Position numbers and translations under genes: made by a program. Shown piece after piece: positions 16,034-24,644 of a stretch of DNA of 64,000 nt (the first letter of the stretch is position 1; each line of letters begins with the position of its first letter). Origin of the DNA: Streptomyces noursei (GTDB taxonomy: Bacteria; Actinomycetota; Actinomycetes; Streptomycetales; Streptomycetaceae); assembly GCF_001646665.1 (NCBI RefSeq), contig NZ_LWBU01000405.1:1-64000 (forward strand). Reading direction: 5' to 3'. Below the pieces are notes generated by a model. The model saw nothing but the letters and a program-made list of their open reading frames with translations. It searched no databases and was not told the origin of the DNA.

Positions 16034-16107
16034 GGGCCTGTGGCGCAGTCTGGTAGCGCACCTCGTTCGCATCGAGGGGGTCTGGGGTTCAAATCCCCAC
16101 AGGTCCA
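16034..16107 (+). tRNA. tRNA-Ala (anticodon CGC)
   Basis: A full cloverleaf can be drawn over 74 bases. The acceptor stem GGGCCTG pairs with CAGGTCC and includes the G3-U70 wobble that marks alanine tRNAs. The anticodon stem is CCTCG/CGAGG with loop TTCGCAT, placing CGC at 16068-16070. The T arm reads GGGGTTCAAATCCCC. The discriminator base is A; CCA is not encoded. Confidence 0.95.
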
Positions 16108-16115
16108 CGCACACA

Positions 16116-16154
16116 CGAGATCCCGTCCGATCGTTCCGATCGGGCGGGATCTCG
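16116..16154 (+). terminator. Strong hairpin after tRNA-Ala
   Basis: 16116-16132 pairs with 16138-16154 in a near-perfect 17-bp stem closed by a 5-base loop, beginning 8 bases after the tRNA. A short T-rich stretch follows. Confidence 0.8.
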
Positions 16155-16504
16155 TCGTTGTGCCCCTGTGCGGCCGAGAGGGGCGGCCGGCGGATCGGCC
16201 GGTGGAGCGGGCCGGCGCCGAGCGGTGCGTGGTGCTCCAGGGCGGAGTTCCGGCAGGACGTGGGGGTGTGCGCCCGGTTGGGGAAAGGGGTGCGGGGGGT
16301 GCGTGCCGGAACTCTTGTTCCATAGCGGCGGGTTATGGAAAGCTGTGCAGCTCTACGGGCCCAACAGGGCTTTATTGAGCGGCAGTTCGAATTACCGGGC
16401 GGTGCGGCCCCAAAAAGGGATTCGCGCCGACCAGGTATGGACCAATCAGGCTGCGTTCACCCCCGAGCCCCCCCATCGCAATGCCCTGAACGGAAAACAC
16501 ACCC
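16155..16504. other. Intergenic region upstream of the sigma/anti-sigma/lectin gene
   Basis: No gene is supported here. GGAAC at 16308-16312, followed 16 bases later by CGGGTT, loosely resembles an ECF-sigma promoter. It overlaps an inverted repeat TTCCATA (16318-16324) and TATGGAA (16334-16340). The stretch 16318-16440 is less GC-rich than its surroundings, as expected for promoter DNA. Confidence 0.35.
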
Positions 16505-18481
16505 ATGCCCTTTCCCCGTCCCGAGCATTCCGCCCCGCCGCCGCCCGCGTACGCGCCCACCTCCGGAGGGGCGGACGCGGCACTCGCCGGCATGATCGGT
16601 GCGATGCCCGACGGTCCGGCCGGTGCGGTGGACGCCTACCCCGCCGCGGCGATCATGGCGAGGCACTGCGGCGCGGTGAACGACTACGCCACGCTGCTCA
16701 CCGCCTCGCGGGCGCACGCCTCCATGGTGGTGTCCGCCGCCTTCGCGCGGGTCCTGGGCGAGCTGAGACACGGCGGCGGAGCGGGTACGCAGGCGGCGCT
16801 GCGCCCCCGGCTGCTGGTGGCCGCGCGCCGTACCGTCCAGGAGTGGGCGGGCGACCCGCGTATCGCGGCCCTCCTGGGCGGACCGCCCGCCCCCGCCGGG
16901 CCCGGGCCCGACCGGGAGTTCCTCGCCCGCGCGTTCGCGGCACTGCCCGGACCGGCGCAGGTACTGCTCTGGCACCGGGAGGTCGAGGCGGAGGGGATAT
17001 CCATTCCCGCCGCATTGCTCGCCATCGATCCCCGTGCCGCCACGGCGCGACTGGGAGAGGCCCGCGAACTGTTGCGGGCCGGATGTCTGCACGCCCATTC
17101 GGAACTGGCCGCGGACCCGGAATGCCGCCACTACAACCGGCTGCTCGACATTTCGCTGCGCCGCGGCGGCGCACTGATCCCGGACATCCGCCGGCATTTG
17201 GCGAAGTGCCCGCACTGCCGGTACGCGGCGGACCAGCTGAGCCACTCCGACGGGCGGCTGCCGCTGCTGCTGGCCGAGGCCGTCCTCGGCGAGGGGGCCC
17301 GTGGATACGTCGAGTCGCGCCCGGCCCGCTCCCGGACCCGTACGCGTCCGGGCACCGCGGCCCCGGCCGAGGCGCGCCGGACCGGCCGTCACTCGCGGGC
17401 CGTGCCGGCGGGCACCGCGCGGCGCCTGGCGGGGGCCGTGCCGGGAGGCGGCGCCCTCCTCGCGGCGCTGGCGGTGGCCGGCGTGCTGGGCGTGGTGGCC
17501 GTGGCGAGCCTGTGGCCCGACGGGGACCGCGGGGGCTCCTCCGCGGTGGCCCCCGGGGGTACGGCGGTCCCGCCGGGCGGCGCGCTTCCCGCCCCGGGCG
17601 CCCGGCCCACCGCCGTCCAGCCGCAGCCGCCCTCCTCCGCGGGGCTCGGCGGCGGAACCCTGAGCACCCGGCTGCGGAACGCCGCGGGGGGCCTGTGCCT
17701 CGACATCCGCGACGGCACGCCGCTGGTGGGCGCCGACCTCACGCTGGCGCCCTGCTCCGGCTCCTCGACGCAGGAGTGGCGGTACGAACGGGACGGACTG
17801 CTGCACAGTGGCGCGGCCCCGGACCTGTGCCCCCACTCGCAGGAGTCGTCCGGTGTGGTCGTGCTGCGCCTGTGCGCCACGCAGCCCGACGTGACGGTGC
17901 GGTACGACCTGAGCGTCCAGGGCCATGTGGTGCCCCGGTGGAACGCCGGGCTGGGCCTGGTGCCGACCGCCCCGCGGGAGGGGACCACCGTGGTGGTCAA
18001 GGTGCGGGACGGGTCGGTGTCCCAGCGCTGGCTCACTGACGGCGCCGTCGCCGCCCCCGCGCCGCGCCGCGCGGTCGATGACATCGATGCCAGGGAGGGC
18101 GCCGGGGCGGTCGGGGAGGCCGCTGCCCCGCCCGCCGCCAAGGGTCCGTCGGATCCGGCGGGCCCGCAGCCGGACCGGCCGTCCGCCGCGCCCGCGACCG
18201 CTCCGGGGCGCGGGGCGGCCGGCGACGCCCCTCCCGGGGAGCGGTACGGGGTCCGCAGCGTCAGCGACCCGGCCCCCGGCGCGCAGCCGCAGCCGCAGCC
18301 GGACGACCCGGAGGCCGATGCCCCGGAGGCCGCCCAGGAGCCGGACGTGACGGAGCCGGCCGACGGGGCCGTGTCCCTGGAGGGGGCCGGTCCGGTCGCC
18401 CTCACCGCCGTCCCGGGCGCCCCGTCCCGGGACGTGCGGGACGTGCGGGTCGTGCGGCACGTCCCGGTCGTCGGGGGCTGA
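16505..18481 (+). CDS. Sigma-like / zinc anti-sigma-like / ricin-lectin membrane fusion protein
   Basis: The 658-residue protein has several parts. Residues 40-200 look like a degenerate ECF sigma factor: a helical region-2-like part, then LPGPAQVLLWHREVEAEGISIPAALL, which resembles region 4. Residues 205-250 contain H231-x3-C235-x2-C238, the zinc anti-sigma (ZAS) signature. A basic Ala/Arg linker leads to one membrane helix at about 313-337. Outside the membrane a ricin-type beta-trefoil (about 385-507, with GGLCLDIRDG and QRWL) is followed by a Pro/Asp/Glu-rich tail. The layout suggests an inside sigma/anti-sigma module tied to an outside sugar-binding sensor. No strong Shine-Dalgarno is seen; the ATG after ACACACCC is the first sensible start. 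Confidence 0.7.
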   Translation: MPFPRPEHSAPPPPAYAPTSGGADAALAGMIGAMPDGPAGAVDAYPAAAIMARHCGAVNDYATLLTASRAHASMVVSAAFARVLGELRHGGGAGTQAALRPRLLVAARRTVQEWAGDPRIAALLGGPPAPAGPGPDREFLARAFAALPGPAQVLLWHREVEAEGISIPAALLAIDPRAATARLGEARELLRAGCLHAHSELAADPECRHYNRLLDISLRRGGALIPDIRRHLAKCPHCRYAADQLSHSDGRLPLLLAEAVLGEGARGYVESRPARSRTRTRPGTAAPAEARRTGRHSRAVPAGTARRLAGAVPGGGALLAALAVAGVLGVVAVASLWPDGDRGGSSAVAPGGTAVPPGGALPAPGARPTAVQPQPPSSAGLGGGTLSTRLRNAAGGLCLDIRDGTPLVGADLTLAPCSGSSTQEWRYERDGLLHSGAAPDLCPHSQESSGVVVLRLCATQPDVTVRYDLSVQGHVVPRWNAGLGLVPTAPREGTTVVVKVRDGSVSQRWLTDGAVAAPAPRRAVDDIDAREGAGAVGEAAAPPAAKGPSDPAGPQPDRPSAAPATAPGRGAAGDAPPGERYGVRSVSDPAPGAQPQPQPDDPEADAPEAAQEPDVTEPADGAVSLEGAGPVALTAVPGAPSRDVRDVRVVRHVPVVGG

Positions 18482-18509
18482 GCGCCGGCGGGGGCGGCCC
18501 CGCCGGCGC
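18482..18509. terminator. Bidirectional hairpin between convergent genes
   Basis: 18482-18493 pairs perfectly with 18498-18509 (12 bp, 4-base loop) in the 64-base gap between the lectin fusion gene and the leftward protease gene. Confidence 0.65.
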
Positions 18510-18545
18510 GTGGCCGGACCGACCGGACCGACCCGGCCGGACCGG

Positions 18546-19526
18546 TTACGAGACCTGGGCCCTGTCGTACAGGGCCTTGGCCTCGTTGCCGAAGTACGGG
18601 CCGAACATCCGGTTCGGCAGGAACGTGTAGCCGAAGCTGTTCACCGACACCTGGAGACCCGTGCCGGCGCTCTCGCTGAAGCCGGTGAACCAGGGGCCGC
18701 CGCTGGAGCCGCCCGTCATGTTGCAGCCCAGGCTGTGGTCCTGCGAGAAGAGGAAGTCCTTGGAGGAGTTCCCGCTGCAGTAGACCAGCTTGGAGCCGTC
18801 GTAGGGGGAGGCCGCCGGGAAGCCGAAGGCGTACATCTGCTTGTTGTAGCCGCCGTTGAACTGGATGCCCTGGGCGCCGGTGACGGCGGTGAGCTTCTGG
18901 CCGCCCAGCGGGGCGACGACGGCCGCGCCGATGTCGTGGTTGATGTCCTCGCTCGCCTCCCACTGCGGGGTGGTCAGCGTCTTGGTGGCGGTCCACTGGC
19001 CGTAGGGCGCCTGGCCGTTGTCGTACGCGGGCACGAAGACCCAGTTGGTGTGCCAGCTGCCCTGGTACTTCACGCAGTGCCCCGCGGTGATCACGGTGCT
19101 GGCGTTCTGGCTGGTCACGGCATTGCCGGAACAGGAGGCCGTGCGGCCCTGGAGGGTGAAGAAGACGCGCCCTGACGTCTTCACGACGGCTCCGCCGCCG
19201 GTCCAGGCCCCGCCCGCCTGGGGGAAGGCCGTGGGTGCGACGGTCGTGGTGGTGCCGCCCGGCCGCGGGGTCCTGAGCTTCTTCGCGGCCTGCGGGGTGA
19301 GCAGCAGGTCGAGCGGGGCGGCGGAGCGCATCCGCTCGGCCGTCCAGAAGGTGCGCGCCTCGCGCTGTTCGGCGCCGGTGACGGTCCTGGCGGCGGGAGC
19401 GGAAGCGGGGGCAGGAGCGGGGGCGGGTGCCGAGGGGGCCGCGGTGGCGGCGGTGGTCGACAGGGTGCCGGTGAGCAGGGCTCCGACGGTCAGCAGGACG
19501 CCCGTGGCGGTGCGTTGGCCTCTCAC
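18546..19526 (-). CDS. Secreted trypsin-like serine protease (S1 family)
   Basis: This is an extracellular chymotrypsin-fold protease of 326 residues. A signal peptide (residues 1-30, hydrophobic core GVLLTVGALLTGTLSTTAA) is followed by an Ala/Pro-rich propeptide-like part. The catalytic triad is visible as TAGHC (His), NHDIGAAVV (Asp) and GGSSGGPW (Ser). The mature domain also carries cysteines consistent with disulfides (SCSG near the N-terminal side paired with HC; YCSG with GCN). The GTG at 19526 has GGAG 6 nt upstream, giving the start MRGQRTATG. Specificity cannot be told. It is a single-gene unit converging on the lectin fusion gene. Confidence 0.92.
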   Translation of the reverse strand: MRGQRTATGVLLTVGALLTGTLSTTAATAAPSAPAPAPAPASAPAARTVTGAEQREARTFWTAERMRSAAPLDLLLTPQAAKKLRTPRPGGTTTTVAPTAFPQAGGAWTGGGAVVKTSGRVFFTLQGRTASCSGNAVTSQNASTVITAGHCVKYQGSWHTNWVFVPAYDNGQAPYGQWTATKTLTTPQWEASEDINHDIGAAVVAPLGGQKLTAVTGAQGIQFNGGYNKQMYAFGFPAASPYDGSKLVYCSGNSSKDFLFSQDHSLGCNMTGGSSGGPWFTGFSESAGTGLQVSVNSFGYTFLPNRMFGPYFGNEAKALYDRAQVS

Positions 19527-19707
19527 GCATGTCTCCTTCTGCCGTGCCCGGTGCGCGGCCTGCGCGGCCGGGCAGGGTGGGGGATCGAAGAGCGGTGCGG
19601 ATCGACGTGCGTGAGGCAGAGTGCCACGGACGGCGACGCTTTGTCAGGGGCGCGTCACCGGGACTTCACCGGAGGGGGCGTTTCGCCGTCACACCGGACG
19701 TGTGCCG

Positions 19708-20187
19708 TCACTGCAGCGGCTTGGCGTAACAGCGGCTGCTCTCGTACTCGCGGTAGTAGCCGAACTTGGCGCAGGGCTCGTAGCCGCTGGACACGTACAG
19801 CGCGATGGCCTCGGGCTGGGCGTCGCCGGTCTCCAGCACCATCCGGGTGCGGCCGGCGGCTCTGGCGTCGTCCTCCAGGGCCGCGAGGATGCGGCGCGCC
19901 AGACCGAGTCCGCGGGCCTCGGGGACGACGTACATGCGCTTGAGCTCGGCGTCGCCGTCGGCGTACCCCTCGGCGTTCCGGTTCTGGGTGCGCCAGCCGC
20001 CGGTGGCGACGGGACGGTCCTGCTCGTCGTAGGCGATGAGGTACAGGCCGTGCGGCGGCCGGAACATCGACGGGTCCAGCGGTGTGAGGTCGCCCTCGTC
20101 GCCGTACCGCTCGGCGTACTCGAGCTGCACCATGTCGTTGAGCTTGCGGGCGTCGGGGTGGTCGAACGGCCGAGTGTGAATAATCAT
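19708..20187 (-). CDS. GNAT family N-acetyltransferase
   Basis: The 159-residue protein is a typical single GNAT fold: MYVVPEARGLGLARRILAALE is the acetyl-CoA pyrophosphate loop (R-G-L-G-L-A) and EAIALYVSSGYEP the C-terminal motif. The substrate is unknown. Three starts are possible (20229, 20196, 20187). I choose 20187 because the minus strand has TACGAT at 20200-20195, exactly 7 nt before this ATG and overlapping the other, which fits a leaderless transcript. The octamer GCATGATT occurs twice around these starts. It is divergent from the exonuclease gene with 59 bases between. Confidence 0.85.
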   Translation of the reverse strand: MIIHTRPFDHPDARKLNDMVQLEYAERYGDEGDLTPLDPSMFRPPHGLYLIAYDEQDRPVATGGWRTQNRNAEGYADGDAELKRMYVVPEARGLGLARRILAALEDDARAAGRTRMVLETGDAQPEAIALYVSSGYEPCAKFGYYREYESSRCYAKPLQ

Positions 20188-20246
20188 GCGTGGCATCGTA
20201 CAATCATGCGGAGCGATCTTCGAGGTCATGTCGGTAGGGTGCGCGG

Positions 20247-21044
20247 ATGCTCATTGTGACGTCCGTGAACGTGAACGGTCTGCGTGCCGCCGCCAAGAAG
20301 GGGTTCGTGGAGTGGCTGGCCGCCACCGAGGCCGACGTGGTGTGCCTCCAGGAGGTACGGGCCGAGGAGTCCCAGCTGCCGGAGGCGGTCCGCGCGCCCG
20401 AGGGCTGGCACACCGTCCACGCCCCGGCCGCCGCCAAGGGCCGGGCGGGTGTGGCGCTCTACACACGGCGCGAGCCGGACGCGGTGCGGGTCGGGTTCGG
20501 GTCGAGCGAGTTCGACGGCACCGGCCGGTACGTCGAGGCCGACCTGCCCGGCGTCACGGTCGCCAGCCTCTACCTGCCATCGGGCGAGGTCGGCACCGAG
20601 CGGCAGGACGAGAAGACCCGCTTCATGGACGAGTTCCTGCCGTACCTGAAGGAGCTGAAGGAGCGGGCGGCCGCCGACGGCCGCGAGGCCGTCGTCTGCG
20701 GCGACTGGAACATCGCCCACCGCGAGGCCGACCTGAGGAACTGGAAGGCGAACCGGAAGAGCTCCGGCTTCCTCCCCGAGGAGCGGGAGTGGCTGACCCG
20801 CGTCTTCGACGAGGCGTCGTACGTGGACGTCGTCCGCGCCCTCCACCCCGACCAGGAGGGGCCGTACTCGTGGTGGTCCTACCGCGGCCGGGCCTTCGAC
20901 AACGACGCGGGCTGGCGCATCGACCTCCAGGTGGCCACGCCCGGCCTCGCCGCCCGCGCGGTCAAGGCCTGGGTGGAGCGCGCCGCGACGCACGGCGAGC
21001 GGTGGAGCGACCACGCCCCGGTGACGGCGGCCTACGAGCTGTGA
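20247..21044 (+). CDS. xth: Exodeoxyribonuclease III (AP endonuclease)
   Basis: This is a base-excision repair nuclease that cuts at abasic sites and removes 3' blocking groups, magnesium-dependent. Motifs of the exonuclease III/APE fold are complete: SVNVNGLRAAAKKGF, CLQEVRAEE (metal Glu), GDWNIAHREADLRNWKANRKSSGFL, and the C-terminal WSDHAPV (Asp-His pair). The length of 265 is normal. One small oddity is WRIDLQ where most homologues have YRIDYQ. TAGGGT lies 6 nt before the ATG without a convincing Shine-Dalgarno, so the mRNA may be leaderless. Confidence 0.95.
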   Translation: MLIVTSVNVNGLRAAAKKGFVEWLAATEADVVCLQEVRAEESQLPEAVRAPEGWHTVHAPAAAKGRAGVALYTRREPDAVRVGFGSSEFDGTGRYVEADLPGVTVASLYLPSGEVGTERQDEKTRFMDEFLPYLKELKERAAADGREAVVCGDWNIAHREADLRNWKANRKSSGFLPEEREWLTRVFDEASYVDVVRALHPDQEGPYSWWSYRGRAFDNDAGWRIDLQVATPGLAARAVKAWVERAATHGERWSDHAPVTAAYEL

Positions 21045-21148
21045 GGCCGCCCCGCCGAAGCGGGAGCGGCTGATCCGCAAGTGAGGGTATGTCAGTGCTT
21101 GTGTGGCGAAGCTCACTTCGGGGGATGCTTCTGGCAGGGTGAGGAGGT

Positions 21149-22297
21149 GTGCGATCCACCGCCGTACGTACGCCGCCGAAGTCCGTCCTGATCGCGGCCG
21201 TCGCGTGCGGTCTGCTGCTCGCCGCCACCGTGCCGACGTCGGCCAACGTCCCGGTTCCCGCTTCCGAGATCCCCGCCGGGACGCCCGACGTCCTCCTCAC
21301 CGACCAGGCCTCCAAGCGCGTCCTGCTCCTCGACGGCGGGCGGCGCGCTTGGGAGCCGGGCGCCGATCCGGCGGTCGTGAAGTGGGCCTTCTCCCCGGTC
21401 GGTGACGCCCGCTACGCGGACCTGGAGCCGGACGCCAGCTGGGTGCACCCCAGCGAGGCCAAGGTGCGGACCCGGCGCGGGCGGACGTACGTGCTGACGG
21501 TGGCCTCGTTCGGCTTCGCGGCGGTGGTCGAGTACCCCTCGGGCCGGCGGTACTGGGGCGACGCGCTCTCCCCGGGCACCATCCGGGACAACCCGCACAG
21601 CATCGAGCTGCTGCCGGACGGGAACGTCGCGGTCGCGGGCAGCACCGGCGGCCTCGTGCGGCTCTACGCCGCCTCCCGGGGCCCGGCGGACGTGCCGTAC
21701 GCGACGTACCCGCTGAAGGACGCGCACGGGCTCCAGTGGGACGCCGGGCGGCGGGTGCTGTGGGCGCTCGGCGGCGACCGGCTGGTGGCGCTGCGGGTGG
21801 GCGGTACGGCGGCGCGGCCGGCGCTCGACGAGGCGCTCGCGGTGCGGCTGCCCACCCCGCACGGCCACGACCTGGGGCAGGTGGCGGGCGATCCGGACCG
21901 GCTGTGGGTGAGCAGCGGCTCGGCGGTGTACCAGTACGTGAAGAGCACCGGGGCGTTCGTGCGCGACTACCCGGGCGCGGCGGGCATCAGCCGGGCGCGG
22001 GTCAAGGCGGTCGGGGACGACCCGGCGACCGGGCAGGTGATCTCCACGGTGCCGGAGCCGGGCCTGGGGGAGACCTGGTGGACGCGCACCGTGGCCGTGC
22101 ACCTGCCGGACGGCCGCTACCGGCTGGCGGACGGGGGCGTCTACAAGGCGCGGTGGTGGACGCCGTCCCGCGTCCGGCCGCCCCTGGGGGCCGCCGGCGC
22201 GGACGGGGTGGCCGGGACGGACGGGACGGCCGGCGCGGACGGCGCGGTTCAGGAGGACGGGGCGGGCCGGGCGGCGGCGCCGGGCGCTGTCCCCTGA
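21149..22297 (+). CDS. Secreted beta-propeller-like protein (possibly DUF6528 family)
   Basis: The 382-residue protein has a signal peptide (SVLIAAVACGLLLAATVPTSA). The body looks like a six- or seven-bladed propeller: recurring short strands with phrases such as DVLLTDQASKRVLLLDGG, NPHSIELLPDGNVAVAGS and DAHGLQWDAGRRVLWALGGDRL. The histidines in PHSIELLPDG, DAHGLQWD and PHGHDLG recur at blade-like intervals and may form a site. The tail is Gly/Ala/Asp-rich low complexity. AGGAGG is only one base from the GTG at 21149, too close, so initiation may rely on the earlier AGGG. The 3' end overlaps the convergent MerR gene by 49 bases. Confidence 0.75.
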   Translation: MRSTAVRTPPKSVLIAAVACGLLLAATVPTSANVPVPASEIPAGTPDVLLTDQASKRVLLLDGGRRAWEPGADPAVVKWAFSPVGDARYADLEPDASWVHPSEAKVRTRRGRTYVLTVASFGFAAVVEYPSGRRYWGDALSPGTIRDNPHSIELLPDGNVAVAGSTGGLVRLYAASRGPADVPYATYPLKDAHGLQWDAGRRVLWALGGDRLVALRVGGTAARPALDEALAVRLPTPHGHDLGQVAGDPDRLWVSSGSAVYQYVKSTGAFVRDYPGAAGISRARVKAVGDDPATGQVISTVPEPGLGETWWTRTVAVHLPDGRYRLADGGVYKARWWTPSRVRPPLGAAGADGVAGTDGTAGADGAVQEDGAGRAAAPGAVP

Positions 22298-22989
22298 GCA
22301 CGCAGGCGGCGGTCCAGGGCCATCGAGACCTCCGCCTCCACCACGCTCTTGGCGAGCGGGCGCAGCCGTACGACGTCGGCCTCGGCCACCGCGTGGGAGT
22401 GCAGCAGGTCGGCGAAAAGGGTGGCCAGGGCGTCGGCGTGGGCGCGGACCCGGGCCCCGGCGGCCAGCACCGCGGACAGCGGCACACCCTCGCCGACCAG
22501 CGCGGCCGAGACCTCCAGCAGTCGCCGGCTGACGTGGACGATCTCCTCGCCGTCGGTGGCCAGGTAGCCGAGTTCCAGCGCGGCGGCGAAGTTCTCCGGT
22601 GTGACCTGGTCGCCGAAGTGGTCGGCCAGTTCCTCGGGGGTGAGCCGGACCGGTTCCTCCTCGGACGGTTCGCCGAGCCCGAGCACCTCGCCGACGTCGC
22701 GGCCGCTCTCGAAGGCGGCGGCCAGATCGGCGATGCCGTTGAGGGTGTGGCCCCGTTCCAGCAGCGCCGCGATCGTCCGCAGCCGGGCCAGGTGGTGCGG
22801 CCCGTACCAGGCGATGCGGCCCTCGCGGCGGGGCGGCGGGATCAGCCCGCGCTCGCGGTAGAAGCGCAGCGTGCGGGCGGTGATGCCGGCCGCCTCGGCC
22901 AGCTCCTCCATGCGGTACTCGCGTTCCCCGGCGCCCGTCCGGTCGCCCGCCGGTCCGTCCACCCGTCCGTTCGTCCGCTGGTTCGTCAC
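22249..22989 (-). CDS. MerR family transcriptional regulator
   Basis: This is a DNA-binding regulator of 246 residues. The winged helix lies at about 26-95 with MEELAEAAGITARTLRFYRERGLIPPPRREGRIAWY; the rest is a long helical effector domain without the cysteines of metal-sensing MerR proteins, pointing to an organic ligand. The GTG at 22989 is supported by TAGGGT 7 nt upstream (leaderless pattern). It is divergent from the monooxygenase operon, and two TACC-type dyads lie in the shared promoter region, making it the likely regulator of that operon. Confidence 0.9.
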   Translation of the reverse strand: MTNQRTNGRVDGPAGDRTGAGEREYRMEELAEAAGITARTLRFYRERGLIPPPRREGRIAWYGPHHLARLRTIAALLERGHTLNGIADLAAAFESGRDVGEVLGLGEPSEEEPVRLTPEELADHFGDQVTPENFAAALELGYLATDGEEIVHVSRRLLEVSAALVGEGVPLSAVLAAGARVRAHADALATLFADLLHSHAVAEADVVRLRPLAKSVVEAEVSMALDRRLRAQGTAPGAAARPAPSS

Positions 22990-23007
22990 GCCCGCAACCC
23001 TATGTCG

Positions 23008-23052
23008 TACCACCGGTAACTTCCTTCGTCCCACCCCTACCGCTCGGTAGGG
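23008..23052. promoter_or_regulatory. Paired dyad operators between the MerR gene and the monooxygenase operon
   Basis: The first dyad, TACC-ACC-GGTA, is at 23008-23018. The second, CCCTACCG-CT-CGGTAGGG, is a perfect 18-bp dyad at 23035-23052. Their centres are about 30 bp (three helical turns) apart, and both share the TACC...GGTA arms. Binding by the adjacent MerR protein is inferred from position only. Confidence 0.5.
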
Positions 23053-23077
23053 ACCTGCTCTACTCTCCCCACTACCG

Positions 23078-23095
23078 TGCCAGTGATTGCTGGCA
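23078..23095. promoter_or_regulatory. Inverted repeat in the monooxygenase 5' region
   Basis: TGCCAG and CTGGCA flank a 6-base spacer, 37 bases before the monooxygenase ATG. It could be an mRNA hairpin or a further operator; nothing decides between these. Confidence 0.3.
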
Positions 23096-23132
23096 GAGTT
23101 TGCGGATCTCGGATTTCCGATGCGGAGGCGGC

Positions 23133-24644
23133 ATGAGCCAGCACGAGCATGTACGAGTGGCGGTGATCGGATCCGGATTCGGCGGCCTGGGGGCCGCCGT
23201 CCGGCTGCGCCGCGAGGGGATCACCGACTTCGTCGTCCTTGAGCGGGCCGACTCCGTCGGCGGCACCTGGCGCGACAACAGCTACCCCGGCTGCGCATGT
23301 GACGTACCGTCACATCTCTACTCGTTCTCGTTCGCGCCCAACCCCGACTGGCCGCGCACGTTCTCCGGGCAGCGGCACATCCGCGCCTACCTCGAGCACG
23401 TCACCGACACCTTCCGCCTGCGGCCGCACATCCGCCTCGGCCACGAGGTGCTGATGATGCGCTGGGACAACGACGAACTGCGCTGGGAGATCGAGACCTC
23501 GCGCGGCACCCTCACCGCCGACGTGGTGGTCTCCGCGACCGGCCCGCTGTCCGACCCCAGGATCCCGGACGTGCCGGGGCTCGCCTCCTTCGAAGAGGCG
23601 GGCGGCAAGGTCTTCCACTCGGCCCGCTGGGACCACGACTACGACCTCACCGGCAAGCGCGTCGCGATGATCGGCACCGGGGCCTCGGCGATCCAGATCG
23701 TCCCGGCGATCCAGCCGGAGGTGGGCCGGCTGACGCTGTTCCAGCGCACCCCGCCGTGGGTCATGCCCCGGATGGACCGCGCCATCACCGGCGTCGAGCG
23801 GTGGCTGCACCGGCAGCTGCCCCTCACCGGGACGGCCCGGCGCGGCCTGCTGTGGGGCATCCGCGAACTCCAGGTCAGCGCGTTCACCAAGCGGCCGAAC
23901 GAACTGAAGCTGGTCGAGTCGATCGCCAAGGCCAACATGGCCAGGGCCATCAAGGACCCCGCCCTGCGCGCCAAGCTGACCCCGTCGTACCGCATCGGCT
24001 GCAAGCGGATCCTGCTGTCCAGCGAGTACTACCCGGCGCTCGCGCGGCCCAACGTCGACGTCGTCGCCTCCGGGCTGGCCGAGGTGCGCGGCTCGACCGT
24101 CGTCGCCGCCGACGGGACGCGGACCGAGGTCGACGCGATCATCTTCGGCACCGGGTTCCGCGTCACCGACATGCCGATCGCCGAACGGGTCGTGGGCGCC
24201 GACGGCATCACGCTCGCCGAGGCCTGGAAGGACGGCATGGAATCGCTGCGCGGCGCCACCGCCGCCGGCTTCCCCAACTGGATGACGATCATCGGCCCCA
24301 ACACGGGCCTCGGGAACTCGTCCATGATCCTCATGATCGAGTCCCAGCTGAACTACCTCGCCGACTACATGCGGCAGCTGGACCTCCTCGGCGGCCGGGC
24401 GGCCCTCGCGGCACGGCCGTCCGCGGTCGCCGCGTGGAACCGGCGCGTACAGGCGCGGATGGAACGGACCGTGTGGAAGGCCGGGGGCTGCGACAGCTGG
24501 TACCTCGACGCCAACGGACGCAACACCACGCTGTGGCCGGGCACGACGTCCGAGTTCCGGCGCGCGACGAAGGCGGTGGACCTCTCGGAGTACGAAGTGG
24601 TCCGCGCCCGCACGCTCACCGGCTCGAAGGAGGCCGCGGCATGA
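23133..24644 (+). CDS. Flavin-containing (Baeyer-Villiger type) monooxygenase
   Basis: This FAD- and NADPH-dependent enzyme would insert oxygen next to a ketone, or oxygenate a heteroatom. It has 503 residues with a first Rossmann motif VIGSGFGGLGAAVRLR, the Baeyer-Villiger-type fingerprint KVFHSARWDHD, a second Rossmann motif MIGTGASAIQIVPAI, and the C-terminal FGTGFRVTDMP. GGAGG lies 4 nt before the ATG. It is the first gene of a three-gene coupled operon: its TGA overlaps the ATG of the hydrolase. The set monooxygenase, ester hydrolase, short-chain dehydrogenase corresponds to mymA-lipR-sadH of mycobacteria by type and order. Confidence 0.92.
   Translation: MSQHEHVRVAVIGSGFGGLGAAVRLRREGITDFVVLERADSVGGTWRDNSYPGCACDVPSHLYSFSFAPNPDWPRTFSGQRHIRAYLEHVTDTFRLRPHIRLGHEVLMMRWDNDELRWEIETSRGTLTADVVVSATGPLSDPRIPDVPGLASFEEAGGKVFHSARWDHDYDLTGKRVAMIGTGASAIQIVPAIQPEVGRLTLFQRTPPWVMPRMDRAITGVERWLHRQLPLTGTARRGLLWGIRELQVSAFTKRPNELKLVESIAKANMARAIKDPALRAKLTPSYRIGCKRILLSSEYYPALARPNVDVVASGLAEVRGSTVVAADGTRTEVDAIIFGTGFRVTDMPIAERVVGADGITLAEAWKDGMESLRGATAAGFPNWMTIIGPNTGLGNSSMILMIESQLNYLADYMRQLDLLGGRAALAARPSAVAAWNRRVQARMERTVWKAGGCDSWYLDANGRNTTLWPGTTSEFRRATKAVDLSEYEVVRARTLTGSKEAAA

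Noticed and set aside
16034-16107. tRNA-Ala as an integration site
   Set aside because: No second copy of the tRNA 3' end was seen in the window and no foreign-looking DNA adjoins it.
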